This document shows positions 52,802 through 61,177 of a DNA stretch of 64,000 bases, piece after piece. Each line of letters begins with the position of its first letter. Position 1 is the first letter of the stretch. The notes under the pieces are model-generated. The model was not told the origin of the DNA. It did not search any database and saw only the letters and a program-made list of their open reading frames with translations. The DNA comes from Lachnospiraceae bacterium (GTDB lineage Bacteria > Bacillota > Clostridia > Lachnospirales > Lachnospiraceae), in assembly GCA_910574195.1 (NCBI GenBank), contig CAJTBF010000010.1:62001-126000 (forward strand). The letters are read 5' to 3'. Position numbers and translations under genes: made by a program.

Positions 52802-52863
52802 TTGACTTTTTTTGGAAAAAAGAGTAATCTAAAACCAGAACAAAACCGAAACGTTTCGGTTTT
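52802..52863 (+). promoter_or_regulatory. LacI-controlled promoter with perfect 22-bp palindromic operator
   Basis: TTGACT (52802-52807), 17-base spacer, TAATCT (52825-52830). Directly downstream, 52842-52863 is a perfect 22-bp palindrome with core ACCGAAACGTTTCGGT, centred on the CG step typical of LacI-family sites. It lies at about +5 to +26, where a repressor blocks the polymerase. The LacI gene at 53776-54813, second in this operon, is the expected binder. Confidence 0.8.
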
Positions 52864-52883
52864 AAAGAAGGAGGAGCAGGGAT

Positions 52884-53744
52884 ATGCCATTTGTTACATC
52901 AGAACACATGTTAAAAGAGGCACAGAAGGGGCATTATGCCGTAGGAGCATTTAATGTGGAGAATATGGAGATGGTAAAGGCAGTCATTGCGGCGGCGGAG
53001 GAACTCCGGGCGCCGGTGATGTTACAGACTACGCCGTCTACGGTGAAGTATGGGACGTTGGAGACTTATGCGGCGATTGTTGCATCGGAAGCAAAGAGAG
53101 CGTCTGTCCCGGTTTGCCTGCATTTGGATCATGGCAGCAGCTTTGCCTTAACGGCACAGGCAGTAAAAGCGGGATATACTTCGGTGATGATTGACGGTTC
53201 CAGGGAGACGTTTGAAGGGAACATTGCAGTCAGTAAGAAAGCGGCGGATATGGCAAGGGCCTGCGGGATTCCGATTGAAGCGGAATTAGGGAAGGTCGGA
53301 GGAAAAGAAGATGATCTGGAGGCAGAGGCAGATACCAATACAGACCCGATGGAAGCAAAGGAATTCGTGGAGCGGACGGGAATTACGTCTCTTGCCATTG
53401 CCATTGGCACGGCTCATGGGTTTTATGCAGGGACTCCGGTATTGGATAAAGAACGTGTATCGGAGATTCGAAAAGTGGTAGAGATTCCGTTGGTGCTGCA
53501 TGGAGCTTCCGGGTTAAGTGACGAAGATGTGCAGGAGTGCGTAAGCCGCGGTATCTGTAAGGTGAACTTTGCAACGGAACTGCGGGCGGCGTATACCGAT
53601 GCGGGGAAGAAGCTGCTGGCAGAAAAGCCGGATACGTTTGATCCCAAAAAGCTGGGAACGGTAGGGATGGAAGCTGTGAAGAAATTGGTGATGGAACGGA
53701 TGAAAGTCTGTGGATGTGACGGAAAAGCTGTGTATAGACTGTGA
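52884..53744 (+). CDS. Class II ketose-bisphosphate aldolase (GatY/KbaY-like)
   Basis: A 286-residue zinc aldolase: LHLDHGSSF (catalytic Asp and zinc His, about residue 80), MIDGSRETFEGNI, EAELGKVGGKEDD, IAIGTAHGFY, LVLHGASGL and VNFATELR. The GTAHGxY and VGGxEDD forms are typical of tagatose-1,6-bisphosphate aldolases (GatY/KbaY) as well as some fructose-bisphosphate aldolases. With the GatD-like dehydrogenase and PfkB kinase downstream, cleavage of tagatose- or a related 1,6-bisphosphate to DHAP and glyceraldehyde-3-phosphate is likely. It is the first gene after the LacI operator; AGGAGGAG precedes the ATG. Confidence 0.87.
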   Translation: MPFVTSEHMLKEAQKGHYAVGAFNVENMEMVKAVIAAAEELRAPVMLQTTPSTVKYGTLETYAAIVASEAKRASVPVCLHLDHGSSFALTAQAVKAGYTSVMIDGSRETFEGNIAVSKKAADMARACGIPIEAELGKVGGKEDDLEAEADTNTDPMEAKEFVERTGITSLAIAIGTAHGFYAGTPVLDKERVSEIRKVVEIPLVLHGASGLSDEDVQECVSRGICKVNFATELRAAYTDAGKKLLAEKPDTFDPKKLGTVGMEAVKKLVMERMKVCGCDGKAVYRL

Positions 53745-53775
53745 AAGGGGAACGAAAAAGAAAAGGACGGTGAAC

Positions 53776-54813
53776 ATGGCGGCAACGATCAAAGATATTG
53801 CAAAGGCAACGGGTTTGGGACTTGCGACGATTTCCTCTTATCTGAACGGGGGAAATGTGCGGGAAAAGAATCGGATCCGGATTGAGCAGGCAATTGAGGA
53901 ATTGCATTTTGAGGTGAATGAAGTGGCCAGAGGCCTGAAAACAAATCGGACCAGGAGTATCGGGATCTTGATTCCGGAATTGAACAATATTTTCTGTGCG
54001 GAGATTATTACGGAAGCGGAAGAAGTGCTGCGCAGACAAGGATATGCGGCGATGATCTGCGACTGCCGCACGGACGCGCACAGAGAGAAGGAAGCCATTG
54101 ATTTTCTGCTTCACCGCCGGGTAGACGGTTTGCTCATGATTCCTTCCGGAGAAACAGGCGCTTCTGTGCAGCGATTCCTGCGTGCAAAGAAGCCGGTGGT
54201 ACTGATAGACCGTAAAATAAGGAATCTGGATTGTGACTGTGTACTGGTGGACAACAAAGGCGCGGTAAAAGATGCAGTGAATCGACTGATTACGGCAGGG
54301 CACCGGGAGATTGGGATCATTGCCGGCCCGGAGGAGATGTACACGGCTCAGGAGAGGCTTTACGGCTATGAACAGGCGCTTGCAAAAGCCCGGATTCCAA
54401 TACGGGATTCTTTAATGGTTCGCGGTGATTACACGATCCGCGGTGGAATGAAAGCTATGCGGGAACTGATACAGAAGAATACGGATCTGTCGGCGGTATT
54501 GGTCTCTAATTACGAGATGACACTGGGTTCCGTGATAGAACTGCATGAATTGGGAGTACAGATTCCGGAAGAATTGTCTCTGATCGGATTCGATAATGTG
54601 GAGTTTGCAAGAGCAAGTACCCCCCGCTTGAGTATTGTCACGCAGCCTACAAAAGAAATCGGAAAAAAGGCGGCGGAATTGATGCTGCTGCGTCTACAGG
54701 AAGATACCGTTTCGGGAAAAAAACAAAAACTCCGGCTGAAAACCGGATTTGTGGAGGGAAATTCTGTCAGAGACATAAAAAGAGAGGAATCTTTGGAAAG
54801 AACAAAGGAATAA
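53776..54813 (+). CDS. LacI-family transcriptional repressor
   Basis: A 345-residue LacI regulator: N-terminal helix-turn-helix and hinge (IKDIAKATGLGLATISSYLN, residues 5-24, with the hinge ending EVARGLKTNRTRSIGILIPE region) and a periplasmic-binding-like effector domain (INNIFCAEIITEA-type start, DGLLMIPS, VVLIDR, GHREIGIIAGP, LIGFDNVEFA). The ATG at 53776 was chosen over one at 53710, which lies in the aldolase gene. It is encoded within the operon it should repress, an autoregulated arrangement. Its inducer is probably the sugar or polyol handled by the operon. Confidence 0.9.
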   Translation: MAATIKDIAKATGLGLATISSYLNGGNVREKNRIRIEQAIEELHFEVNEVARGLKTNRTRSIGILIPELNNIFCAEIITEAEEVLRRQGYAAMICDCRTDAHREKEAIDFLLHRRVDGLLMIPSGETGASVQRFLRAKKPVVLIDRKIRNLDCDCVLVDNKGAVKDAVNRLITAGHREIGIIAGPEEMYTAQERLYGYEQALAKARIPIRDSLMVRGDYTIRGGMKAMRELIQKNTDLSAVLVSNYEMTLGSVIELHELGVQIPEELSLIGFDNVEFARASTPRLSIVTQPTKEIGKKAAELMLLRLQEDTVSGKKQKLRLKTGFVEGNSVRDIKREESLERTKE

Positions 54814-54883
54814 GGGGAAGCCCCACACAGATGCGGGAACAGACAGGAGAGAGGAAAAACAGGAGACAGAAAAGGAGGTTGAG

Positions 54884-56422
54884 ATGCAGCAGTATTTACT
54901 GGGAATTGATATCGGGACGAGCGCGTGTAAGACGGCTTTATTTGACCGGGAAGGGAATGTGATTTCCACAGCGGCCAGGGAATATAAAGTGTATTATCCA
55001 AAACCGGGCTATGCGGAGCAGGATCCGGGAGAGTGGTGGGAGGCAGTATGTCTGGCGGTCCGGCAGATGCGGGAGGCAAAGCAGATTCCGACGGAATCCA
55101 TTGCCGGGATCGGGATCGACGGACAGAGCTGGTCTGCCATTGCCGTGGATAAAAAGGGGGAAGTGCTGACCAATACACCCATCTGGATGGATACCCGGGC
55201 AGTGGGAATCTGCCGGGAGATTCAGGATCGGATCGGGGCAGACGCGCTTTTTTCATTGACGGGAAATCCGCTGCAGCCTTCTTATTCCACGGCGAAAGTT
55301 CTCTGGTATCAGCGGCATCTTCCGGAGGTATATGCACATACCTGTAAGATTTTGCAGTCCAACAGCTACATTGCATTTCGGCTCACCGGAAATATGACGC
55401 AGGATCTTTCACAGGGGTATGGATTCCATTGTTTCAACATGCATACCGGGCAATGGGACGAAGCAATGTGTGAAGCGCTGGGAATTCCCCGCTCCTTCCT
55501 GCCGGAGATCTGCCCAAGTCATGCGGTGGTCGGGACTGTGACAGAGACGGCGGCCCGGGAATGTGGTCTATCGGCGGGGATTCCGGTGGTAGCGGGCGGA
55601 CTGGACGCGGCCTGTGGCGCGCTGGGCGCAGGTGTGATTCACCCGGGAGAGACACAGGAGCAGGGAGGGCAGGCAGGGGGCATGAGCATCTGTACGGATA
55701 CTTACCGGGCGGATCCCCGGCTGATCCTGGGGTTTCATGTGGTGCCGGGAACCTGGCTTTTGCAGGGCGGAACAACCGGCGGCGGCGGGGTCATGCGATG
55801 GCTGGAAAGGGAGTTCGGGACGTATGAGCAGGAAGAAGGAAAACGCCAGGGAAAAAGCGCTCTGACACTGTTTAATGAAGCGGCGGAACAAATTCCGGCA
55901 GGGAGTGACGGGCTGGTATTTCTTCCGTATATGGCAGGGGAACGCTCGCCTATCTGGGATCCGGATGCAAAAGGGTTATTTTATGGACTGGATTTTCGAA
56001 AGACAAAAGCGCATTTTATCCGGTCTGCCATGGAAGGAGTCGCCTGTTCTCTGCGGCATAATCTGGAAGTGGCGGAACAGGCAGGAGCCCGGGTGGATGT
56101 TCTGCGGGCAATGGGCGGTTCGGCCAACTCTCTTCTGTGGACGCAGATCAAGTCAGATCTGACCGGAAAACCGGTGGCGGTGCCCTCTTCCGATACGGCG
56201 ACCACTTTGGGCGCGGCGCTTCTGGCCGGTGTGGGAATCGGGATGTATTCGGATTTTGAGGAAGCGGTGAAGTGTACGGTAAGAGAAAAAAGAATGCATA
56301 AGCCCAATCCGGAATACAGGGAAGTTTATGAGAAAACGTACCGGATATATCGGGAACTTTATCCGCAGCTCTGCGAATTGATGAGAAAAGAACAGGCAGA
56401 TTCGAAAAGGAGGAAGCGATGA
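54884..56422 (+). CDS. FGGY-family kinase (xylulokinase XylB-like)
   Basis: A 512-residue FGGY kinase closest in pattern to XylB: GIDIGTSACKTALFD, GYAEQDPGEWWEA, GIGIDGQSWSAI, AGGLDAACGALGAG, FLPYMAGERSPIWDPDAKG and RAMGGSANSLLWTQIKSDLTG. It phosphorylates a ketose or polyol. Because the next gene encodes a GatD-like polyol-phosphate dehydrogenase, a hexitol or pentitol is possible as substrate in place of a PTS. AAAGGAGG lies before the ATG; its stop overlaps the next start (ATGA). Confidence 0.87.
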   Translation: MQQYLLGIDIGTSACKTALFDREGNVISTAAREYKVYYPKPGYAEQDPGEWWEAVCLAVRQMREAKQIPTESIAGIGIDGQSWSAIAVDKKGEVLTNTPIWMDTRAVGICREIQDRIGADALFSLTGNPLQPSYSTAKVLWYQRHLPEVYAHTCKILQSNSYIAFRLTGNMTQDLSQGYGFHCFNMHTGQWDEAMCEALGIPRSFLPEICPSHAVVGTVTETAARECGLSAGIPVVAGGLDAACGALGAGVIHPGETQEQGGQAGGMSICTDTYRADPRLILGFHVVPGTWLLQGGTTGGGGVMRWLEREFGTYEQEEGKRQGKSALTLFNEAAEQIPAGSDGLVFLPYMAGERSPIWDPDAKGLFYGLDFRKTKAHFIRSAMEGVACSLRHNLEVAEQAGARVDVLRAMGGSANSLLWTQIKSDLTGKPVAVPSSDTATTLGAALLAGVGIGMYSDFEEAVKCTVREKRMHKPNPEYREVYEKTYRIYRELYPQLCELMRKEQADSKRRKR

Positions 56423-57468
56423 AAGCAGCAGTCGTATGTGCAAACGAAGATGTGAAGTATCTGGATTACGAGGAACCGACGCCGGGACCGGGAGAAGTGA
56501 AGGTAAAAGTAAAGGTGTCGGGTATCTGCGGTTCGGATATTCCGCGGGTGCTGCATCACGGGGTTCATTTTTATCCCATCGTATTGGGACATGAATTTTC
56601 CGGTGATGTAGTGGAAGTGGGGGAAGGCGTTACCAAAGTAAAGATTGGGGACCGGGTATCGGGAGCGCCGCTGTTACCATGCATGGAATGCGAAGATTGT
56701 CAGAACGGGAATTTTTCTCTCTGTAAGCATTATAGCTTCATTGGTTCCAGACAGCAGGGAAGCAATGCGGAATATGTGGTGATCCCGGAACGAAATGCAG
56801 TGGTGTTTGATCCGGCAATTTCCTACGAACAGGGAGCCATGTTTGAACCTTCGACGGTGGCGCTGCATGGTTTGCTTCAAAATGGATATCAGGGAGGCGC
56901 AAATGTAGCCATTCTAGGGGGCGGAACCATTGGACTATTTACCATGCAGTGGGCAAAAATTTTCGGTTCCAGAAACGTGGCAGTATTTGACATCAGCGCC
57001 CAGCGTCTGGAGCTGGCAAAACGTTTGGGGGCAGACCAGGTAATTCTTACGACGAAAGAAAACGAGATGGAGAAAGCCATGGCAATCACGAAAGGGAAGG
57101 GATACGACTATGTGTATGAAACCGCCGGCCAGGCGGCGACGATGTATAAGGCTTTTGAACTGGCGGCCAACAAGGCGCAGGTCTGCTTTATCGGGACGCC
57201 TCATGTGGATCTGCAGTTCTCTCCTGCATTGTGGGAGAATATGAACCGGAAGGAGTTTCATCTGACCGGTTCCTGGATGTCTTACAGCAGTCCGTTTCCG
57301 GGAAAGGAATGGGAATTGACGGCACATTGTTTCGCTACCGGCCAGTTGAAATTTGATCCGGGGCTGATTTATAAAAAAATGCCTATGTGTCAGGCGCAGG
57401 AAGCATTTCAGATGTTCAAAACACCGGGACTGGTGAAAGGGAAAGTTTTGTTGGTCAATGAGGAGTAA
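56419..57468 (+). CDS. GatD-like zinc polyol-phosphate dehydrogenase
   Basis: A 349-residue medium-chain zinc dehydrogenase. Catalytic zinc ligands are in SGICGSDIPRV and LGHEFSGDV; the structural zinc lobe CMECEDCQNGNFSLC is complete with four cysteines (about residues 90-104). The nucleotide fold begins VAILGGGTIGLF. The IPRV/HHGVHFYPIVLGHEFSG pattern resembles galactitol-1-phosphate 5-dehydrogenase. It would oxidise a polyol phosphate to a ketose phosphate such as tagatose-6-phosphate, followed by PfkB and the GatY-like aldolase. Sorbitol or threonine-type dehydrogenases are alternatives. Confidence 0.82.
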   Translation: MKAAVVCANEDVKYLDYEEPTPGPGEVKVKVKVSGICGSDIPRVLHHGVHFYPIVLGHEFSGDVVEVGEGVTKVKIGDRVSGAPLLPCMECEDCQNGNFSLCKHYSFIGSRQQGSNAEYVVIPERNAVVFDPAISYEQGAMFEPSTVALHGLLQNGYQGGANVAILGGGTIGLFTMQWAKIFGSRNVAVFDISAQRLELAKRLGADQVILTTKENEMEKAMAITKGKGYDYVYETAGQAATMYKAFELAANKAQVCFIGTPHVDLQFSPALWENMNRKEFHLTGSWMSYSSPFPGKEWELTAHCFATGQLKFDPGLIYKKMPMCQAQEAFQMFKTPGLVKGKVLLVNEE

Positions 57469-57472
57469 GGGA

Positions 57473-58459
57473 ATGAAGACAGAGGAAAGCGGGCAGATCG
57501 GTTCAAAGAAAAAACAGGTGCCTCATATTCTGACGGTAACGTTAAATGCGGCCATTGATAAACGGTATGTGGTGGAAGGGTTTCAGACAGGCGAAGTAAA
57601 CCGGGTAAAAGAGTGCGTATATACTCCCGGTGGAAAGGGATTGAATGTATCCAAACCGGCGGCAATCTATGGCGCGGATGTGACGGCTACCGGATTTGTG
57701 GGCGGATATGCCGGACGCTATATTGTGGAAGCGCTGCGTCCGTTTCACATTACCGGTGCATTTTACCATTTGGATGCGGAGAGCCGTTCCTGTATTAATA
57801 TCTGGGACGAGACACGGCAGGTACAGACGGAATTTCTGGAACCGGGATTTACGGTGACAGAATCTGATTTTCAGGGATTTCTAAAGAAGTTCCGGCTTTT
57901 GGCAGGGGAGGCGGATGTGGTGACTATATCCGGCAGCGTGCCACGGGGATTGGACGGAATGGCTTATCAAAAACTGATACGGGAAGTACAACAAGTGGGA
58001 AAACCAGTGATTCTGGATACTAGCGGAAAACTTCTGGAGCAGGGCATTGCAGTCGGTCCTACCATGGTGAAACCGAATATAGATGAGATTCGGATGTTGA
58101 CGGGAAAATCCTGTGAGCAGACAGAGGAGATGGTACAGGCGGCAAAAGAGATTCGGAAGTACGGTGTGGACATTGTGGCGGTATCTCTTGGTGCGGAAGG
58201 TTCACTGATGGTCTGCGGGGAAGGAGTATTCCGGGCAGAGGTGCCGGAAATTCAGGCCGTGAATACGGTGGGATGCGGGGATTCCATGACGGCCGGTTTT
58301 GCATTGGGGCTGGCCAAACGGGAGCCGATGGAAGAGATTCTTCGCAAAGCGAGCGCAATCTCGGCTGCCGCTGCCATGCGGAAAGAAACAGGATTTTTTG
58401 TAAGGGAAGATATGGAGCGGCTGCTTCCCCAGATTAAAATTACGAAAATACAGAGCTAA
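57473..58459 (+). CDS. PfkB-family hexose-phosphate kinase (LacC/FruK-like)
   Basis: A 328-residue PfkB kinase of the 1-phosphofructokinase/tagatose-6-phosphate kinase group: ILTVTLNAAIDKRYVVEGF, PGGKGLNVSKPAAIYGADV (substrate loop), SGSVPRGLDG and the catalytic NTVGCGDSMTAGFALG. An N-terminal tail of about 20 charged residues precedes the fold. It would make a ketose-1,6-bisphosphate for the GatY-like aldolase. The ATG at 57473 begins 4 bases after the dehydrogenase stop. Confidence 0.86.
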   Translation: MKTEESGQIGSKKKQVPHILTVTLNAAIDKRYVVEGFQTGEVNRVKECVYTPGGKGLNVSKPAAIYGADVTATGFVGGYAGRYIVEALRPFHITGAFYHLDAESRSCINIWDETRQVQTEFLEPGFTVTESDFQGFLKKFRLLAGEADVVTISGSVPRGLDGMAYQKLIREVQQVGKPVILDTSGKLLEQGIAVGPTMVKPNIDEIRMLTGKSCEQTEEMVQAAKEIRKYGVDIVAVSLGAEGSLMVCGEGVFRAEVPEIQAVNTVGCGDSMTAGFALGLAKREPMEEILRKASAISAAAAMRKETGFFVREDMERLLPQIKITKIQS

Positions 58460-58584
58460 GCGGGCAGAAGAAAAAGACAGACGAGACAAAAGAGCATAGA
58501 CGCAGGTAATGGAAAAGCAAAAGAAAAATCAGAGTCCAAAAAGACAGGAGTAGAAAAGACAGGAATAGAGAAAGGAGAAAAAGA

Positions 58585-59592
58585 ATGGCGGAATATATAG
58601 ATCCGGCAAGCGTGCCGAAAGTAAGATTTTATAATGGAGTGGAGGTTCCCTGTATTGGAATGGGAACGTTTGGTTCGGACCGGTTTGGATCCAAACAGGT
58701 CTCTTCGGCTGTGGCGGGAGCAATTCGTTGCGGGTATCGGATGTTTGACTGCGCGGCATGTTATGGCAATGAGGAACAGATCGGAAAAGTGTTTCAGGAA
58801 GCATTTGCAGAGGGCGTGGTAAAAAGAGAAGAACTTTTTATTATGACAAAAGTGTGGAACGATATGCATGAAAGGGTAGAGGAGTCCTGTAAAAAAAGTA
58901 TTGCAGATCTGCAATGTGATTATATAGATTTGTTTTTTATTCACTGGCCGTTTCCGAATTATCATGCGCCGGGATGCGACGTGGATTCCCGGAATCCGGA
59001 TTCCAGACCGTTTTGTGTGGAGGAATTTGTCCGTACATACAGGCAGTGTGAGGAATTGGTGGAAAAAGGTCTGATTCGTAACATTGGAATCTCCAACATG
59101 ACAATTCCGAAACTGGACGCGGTACTTCCGCATTTACGAATCATGCCGGTGACCTGCGAACTGGAACTGCATCCCTGTTTTCAGCAGCAGGAGTTGTTTG
59201 ACTATCTGGTATCCCATAAGATTCAGCCGGTGGGGTATATGCCTCTGGGGTCTCCAAGAAGGCCGGAGCGGGATATCTGCCCGGAGGACATTGCAGATTT
59301 ACAGATGCCGGAGATGCAGCGTATTGCAGAGGCACATGGGGTGCATCCGGCGTTGATTGCTTTAAAGTGGGCCCGGCAGAGAGGACAGATTCCCATTCCC
59401 TTCTCCGTACAGGAACAGAATTATGTCAATAATTTGAAAAGTATGACGGAGGATCCTCTGTCGGAGGAAGAGATGGCGGTGATTGCAGGATTGGAAAAGA
59501 ATAACCGGCTTGTAAAAGGGCAGGTATTTTTATGGGAAGGTGCAAGAGACTGGCATGACCTCTGGGATGAGGACGGCGTGATTGTAAAATAA
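58585..59592 (+). CDS. Aldo/keto reductase
   Basis: A 335-residue TIM-barrel AKR with the catalytic tetrad: Asp in MFDCAACYGNE, Tyr in the same block, Lys in IMTKVWND and His in DLFFIHWPF. C-terminal IPIPFSVQEQNYVNNL resembles the NADPH-binding IPIPGxxxxxHxxEN element. It reduces aldehydes or aldoses, for example an aldose to its alditol, and could supply or recycle the polyol for this operon. AAAGGAG precedes the ATG. The 125 bases before it hold no gene. It is the last gene of the operon. Confidence 0.85.
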   Translation: MAEYIDPASVPKVRFYNGVEVPCIGMGTFGSDRFGSKQVSSAVAGAIRCGYRMFDCAACYGNEEQIGKVFQEAFAEGVVKREELFIMTKVWNDMHERVEESCKKSIADLQCDYIDLFFIHWPFPNYHAPGCDVDSRNPDSRPFCVEEFVRTYRQCEELVEKGLIRNIGISNMTIPKLDAVLPHLRIMPVTCELELHPCFQQQELFDYLVSHKIQPVGYMPLGSPRRPERDICPEDIADLQMPEMQRIAEAHGVHPALIALKWARQRGQIPIPFSVQEQNYVNNLKSMTEDPLSEEEMAVIAGLEKNNRLVKGQVFLWEGARDWHDLWDEDGVIVK

Positions 59593-59631
59593 AAAAGAAG
59601 CGGAAAAAATCCGTCAGAGGTGGCAAAAGAC

Positions 59632-59685
59632 GAAGAAGGGGATCGCAGAATCATCAAAAAAGATAATTGAGCGATCCCCTTCTTC
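59632..59685. terminator. 15-bp inverted repeat between convergent genes (bidirectional terminator)
   Basis: GAAGAAGGGGATCGC and GCGATCCCCTTCTTC are exact reverse complements around a 24-base loop. It separates the rightward aldo/keto reductase gene from the leftward CofE-like gene. The T-content after the stem is modest. Confidence 0.65.
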
Positions 59686-59707
59686 TATGCACCCCTATCC
59701 GGGCATC

Positions 59708-60919
59708 CTATTTTGTATAGTTGTCAAAATATCCCTGGATATAAATGATGGGCGTTCCCTTATCGCCGGATCCGGAGGTCAGATCGGCCAGGGAACCGAG
59801 AAGATCGGTAAGTCTCCTGGGTGTGGTTCCCTGCGTCACCATGGTTCCTACCAGGCTGTCTGCCTTTACATCCTTTTCATGGATATATTGCTTAATTGCT
59901 TCTTTTAATTCCTCCCCGGACAGATCTGCAAAATCATTATCCGCCAGATACTTGAGTTTTACCTCATTAGGCGTTCCCTCCAGGCCTTCGGTGTAAGCCG
60001 GAGATACAACCGGATCTGCCAGTTCCCAGATCTTCCCGACAGGATCTTTAAAAGCGCCGTCGCCGTAAACCATCACTTCCACGTTCTTCCCGGTTTTTTC
60101 TGCCATGGAAGTATGGATTGCCCGGACAACCTCCTCACAGTGAATGGGAAAGAGTTTGATAGTTTCCTCGGTGGCTTTGTTGGAACCGAGCAGGCCATAT
60201 GTATCGTTATATCCGCTGCCATTGATGCTGTGGGTCAGGATGTCGTCCAGTGCATATACGGTCTGCGCGCCATTTGCCAGAAGTGTTTTCTTTGTTTTCT
60301 GGCGGGTATGGATATCGCACGTAAGGATATGTTTTGTATAAGACAGAATGGCTTTTGGATTATTTGCAAAAATAATCTCCACCTCGGCGCCGGCATTCTG
60401 AATGAGTTCTTTATAGTAGGCCACATAATCCACACCGGTAAATACATGTTTCCGATAACCGAACAGTTCCCGGTATGTTTCTTCGGTCAGAACATCGGAC
60501 CAGGGATTGACGCCTTTTTCTTCCATCAGATCCGGATCGATCAGATGATTGCCCACTTCGTCGGAAGGATAGCTGAGCATCAGCACAATTTTTTTACATC
60601 CCATTGCGATTCCTCTCAGACAGATGGAAAAACGGTTTCGGCTGAGGATCGGAAACAGAACGCCGACGGTTTCCTCCCCGAACTTTGCATGTACGTCCTG
60701 TGCGATATCTTTGATATTGGCATAATTGCCCTGTGCTCTGGCCACGACTGCTTCTGTCACAGCGATCACATCTTTGTCATGGATTTCAAAATGTTCTGTT
60801 TCGGATGCCCGGAGTACGCAATCCACCACAATTTCCGCAAGAGAATCCCCTTTGCGGATGATGGGTGCGCGTATACCGCGGGAGACGGTTCCAACCATAC
60901 GATCTGTATTTTCTTTCAA
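59708..60919 (-). CDS. CofE-like coenzyme F420-0:L-glutamate ligase family protein
   Basis: A 403-residue protein of the CofE/FbiB ligase fold: HDKDVIAVTEAVVARAQGN, metal and nucleotide regions around SRNRFSICLRGIAMG and MVYGDGAFKDPVGKIWELADP, and a C-terminal TMVTQGTTPRRLTDLLGSLADL. CofE adds glutamate to F420-0 in archaea and actinobacteria, but no other F420 gene is seen here and Lachnospiraceae are not known to make F420. A different glutamate-ligase reaction is likely. The start is a TTG at 60919, 7 bases after GGAGGT; an ATG 7 codons later is an alternative. It is divergent from the YesN-type regulator gene. Confidence 0.8.
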   Translation of the reverse strand: MKENTDRMVGTVSRGIRAPIIRKGDSLAEIVVDCVLRASETEHFEIHDKDVIAVTEAVVARAQGNYANIKDIAQDVHAKFGEETVGVLFPILSRNRFSICLRGIAMGCKKIVLMLSYPSDEVGNHLIDPDLMEEKGVNPWSDVLTEETYRELFGYRKHVFTGVDYVAYYKELIQNAGAEVEIIFANNPKAILSYTKHILTCDIHTRQKTKKTLLANGAQTVYALDDILTHSINGSGYNDTYGLLGSNKATEETIKLFPIHCEEVVRAIHTSMAEKTGKNVEVMVYGDGAFKDPVGKIWELADPVVSPAYTEGLEGTPNEVKLKYLADNDFADLSGEELKEAIKQYIHEKDVKADSLVGTMVTQGTTPRRLTDLLGSLADLTSGSGDKGTPIIYIQGYFDNYTK

Positions 60920-61098
60920 TGTCTGTACCTCCCATTATGAATGTATTCTGGTATCAACAGGAACGGCGTTTGCCCGCTGAGCGGGAAACAGTAAAATTCC
61001 CGTCCTGCCTTTTTATTTTACGGTGAAATGTGTAAAGATGCAAGAAAAATATAATGTCAGATATTTTGCTGTTTGTTTCGGATTCGAAAAACATTGCT

Positions 61099-61126
61099 TT
61101 TCAATCTCAGAATCTTATTGTATACT
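61099..61126 (+). promoter_or_regulatory. Promoter candidate of the two-component genes
   Basis: TTTCAA (61099-61104), 16-base spacer, TATACT (61121-61126), about 50 bases before the response-regulator ATG. Confidence 0.5.
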
Positions 61127-61177
61127 AAAAGAGAAATAGAAACAATTTATTTCCATGGGGGATGAGAGGTCAGGGAA

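Noticed and set aside
53383-55376. Two long minus-strand frames (306 and 288 codons) across the aldolase, LacI and kinase genes
   Set aside because: They oppose three well-supported genes, and their proline/serine/arginine-rich products look like codon shadows.
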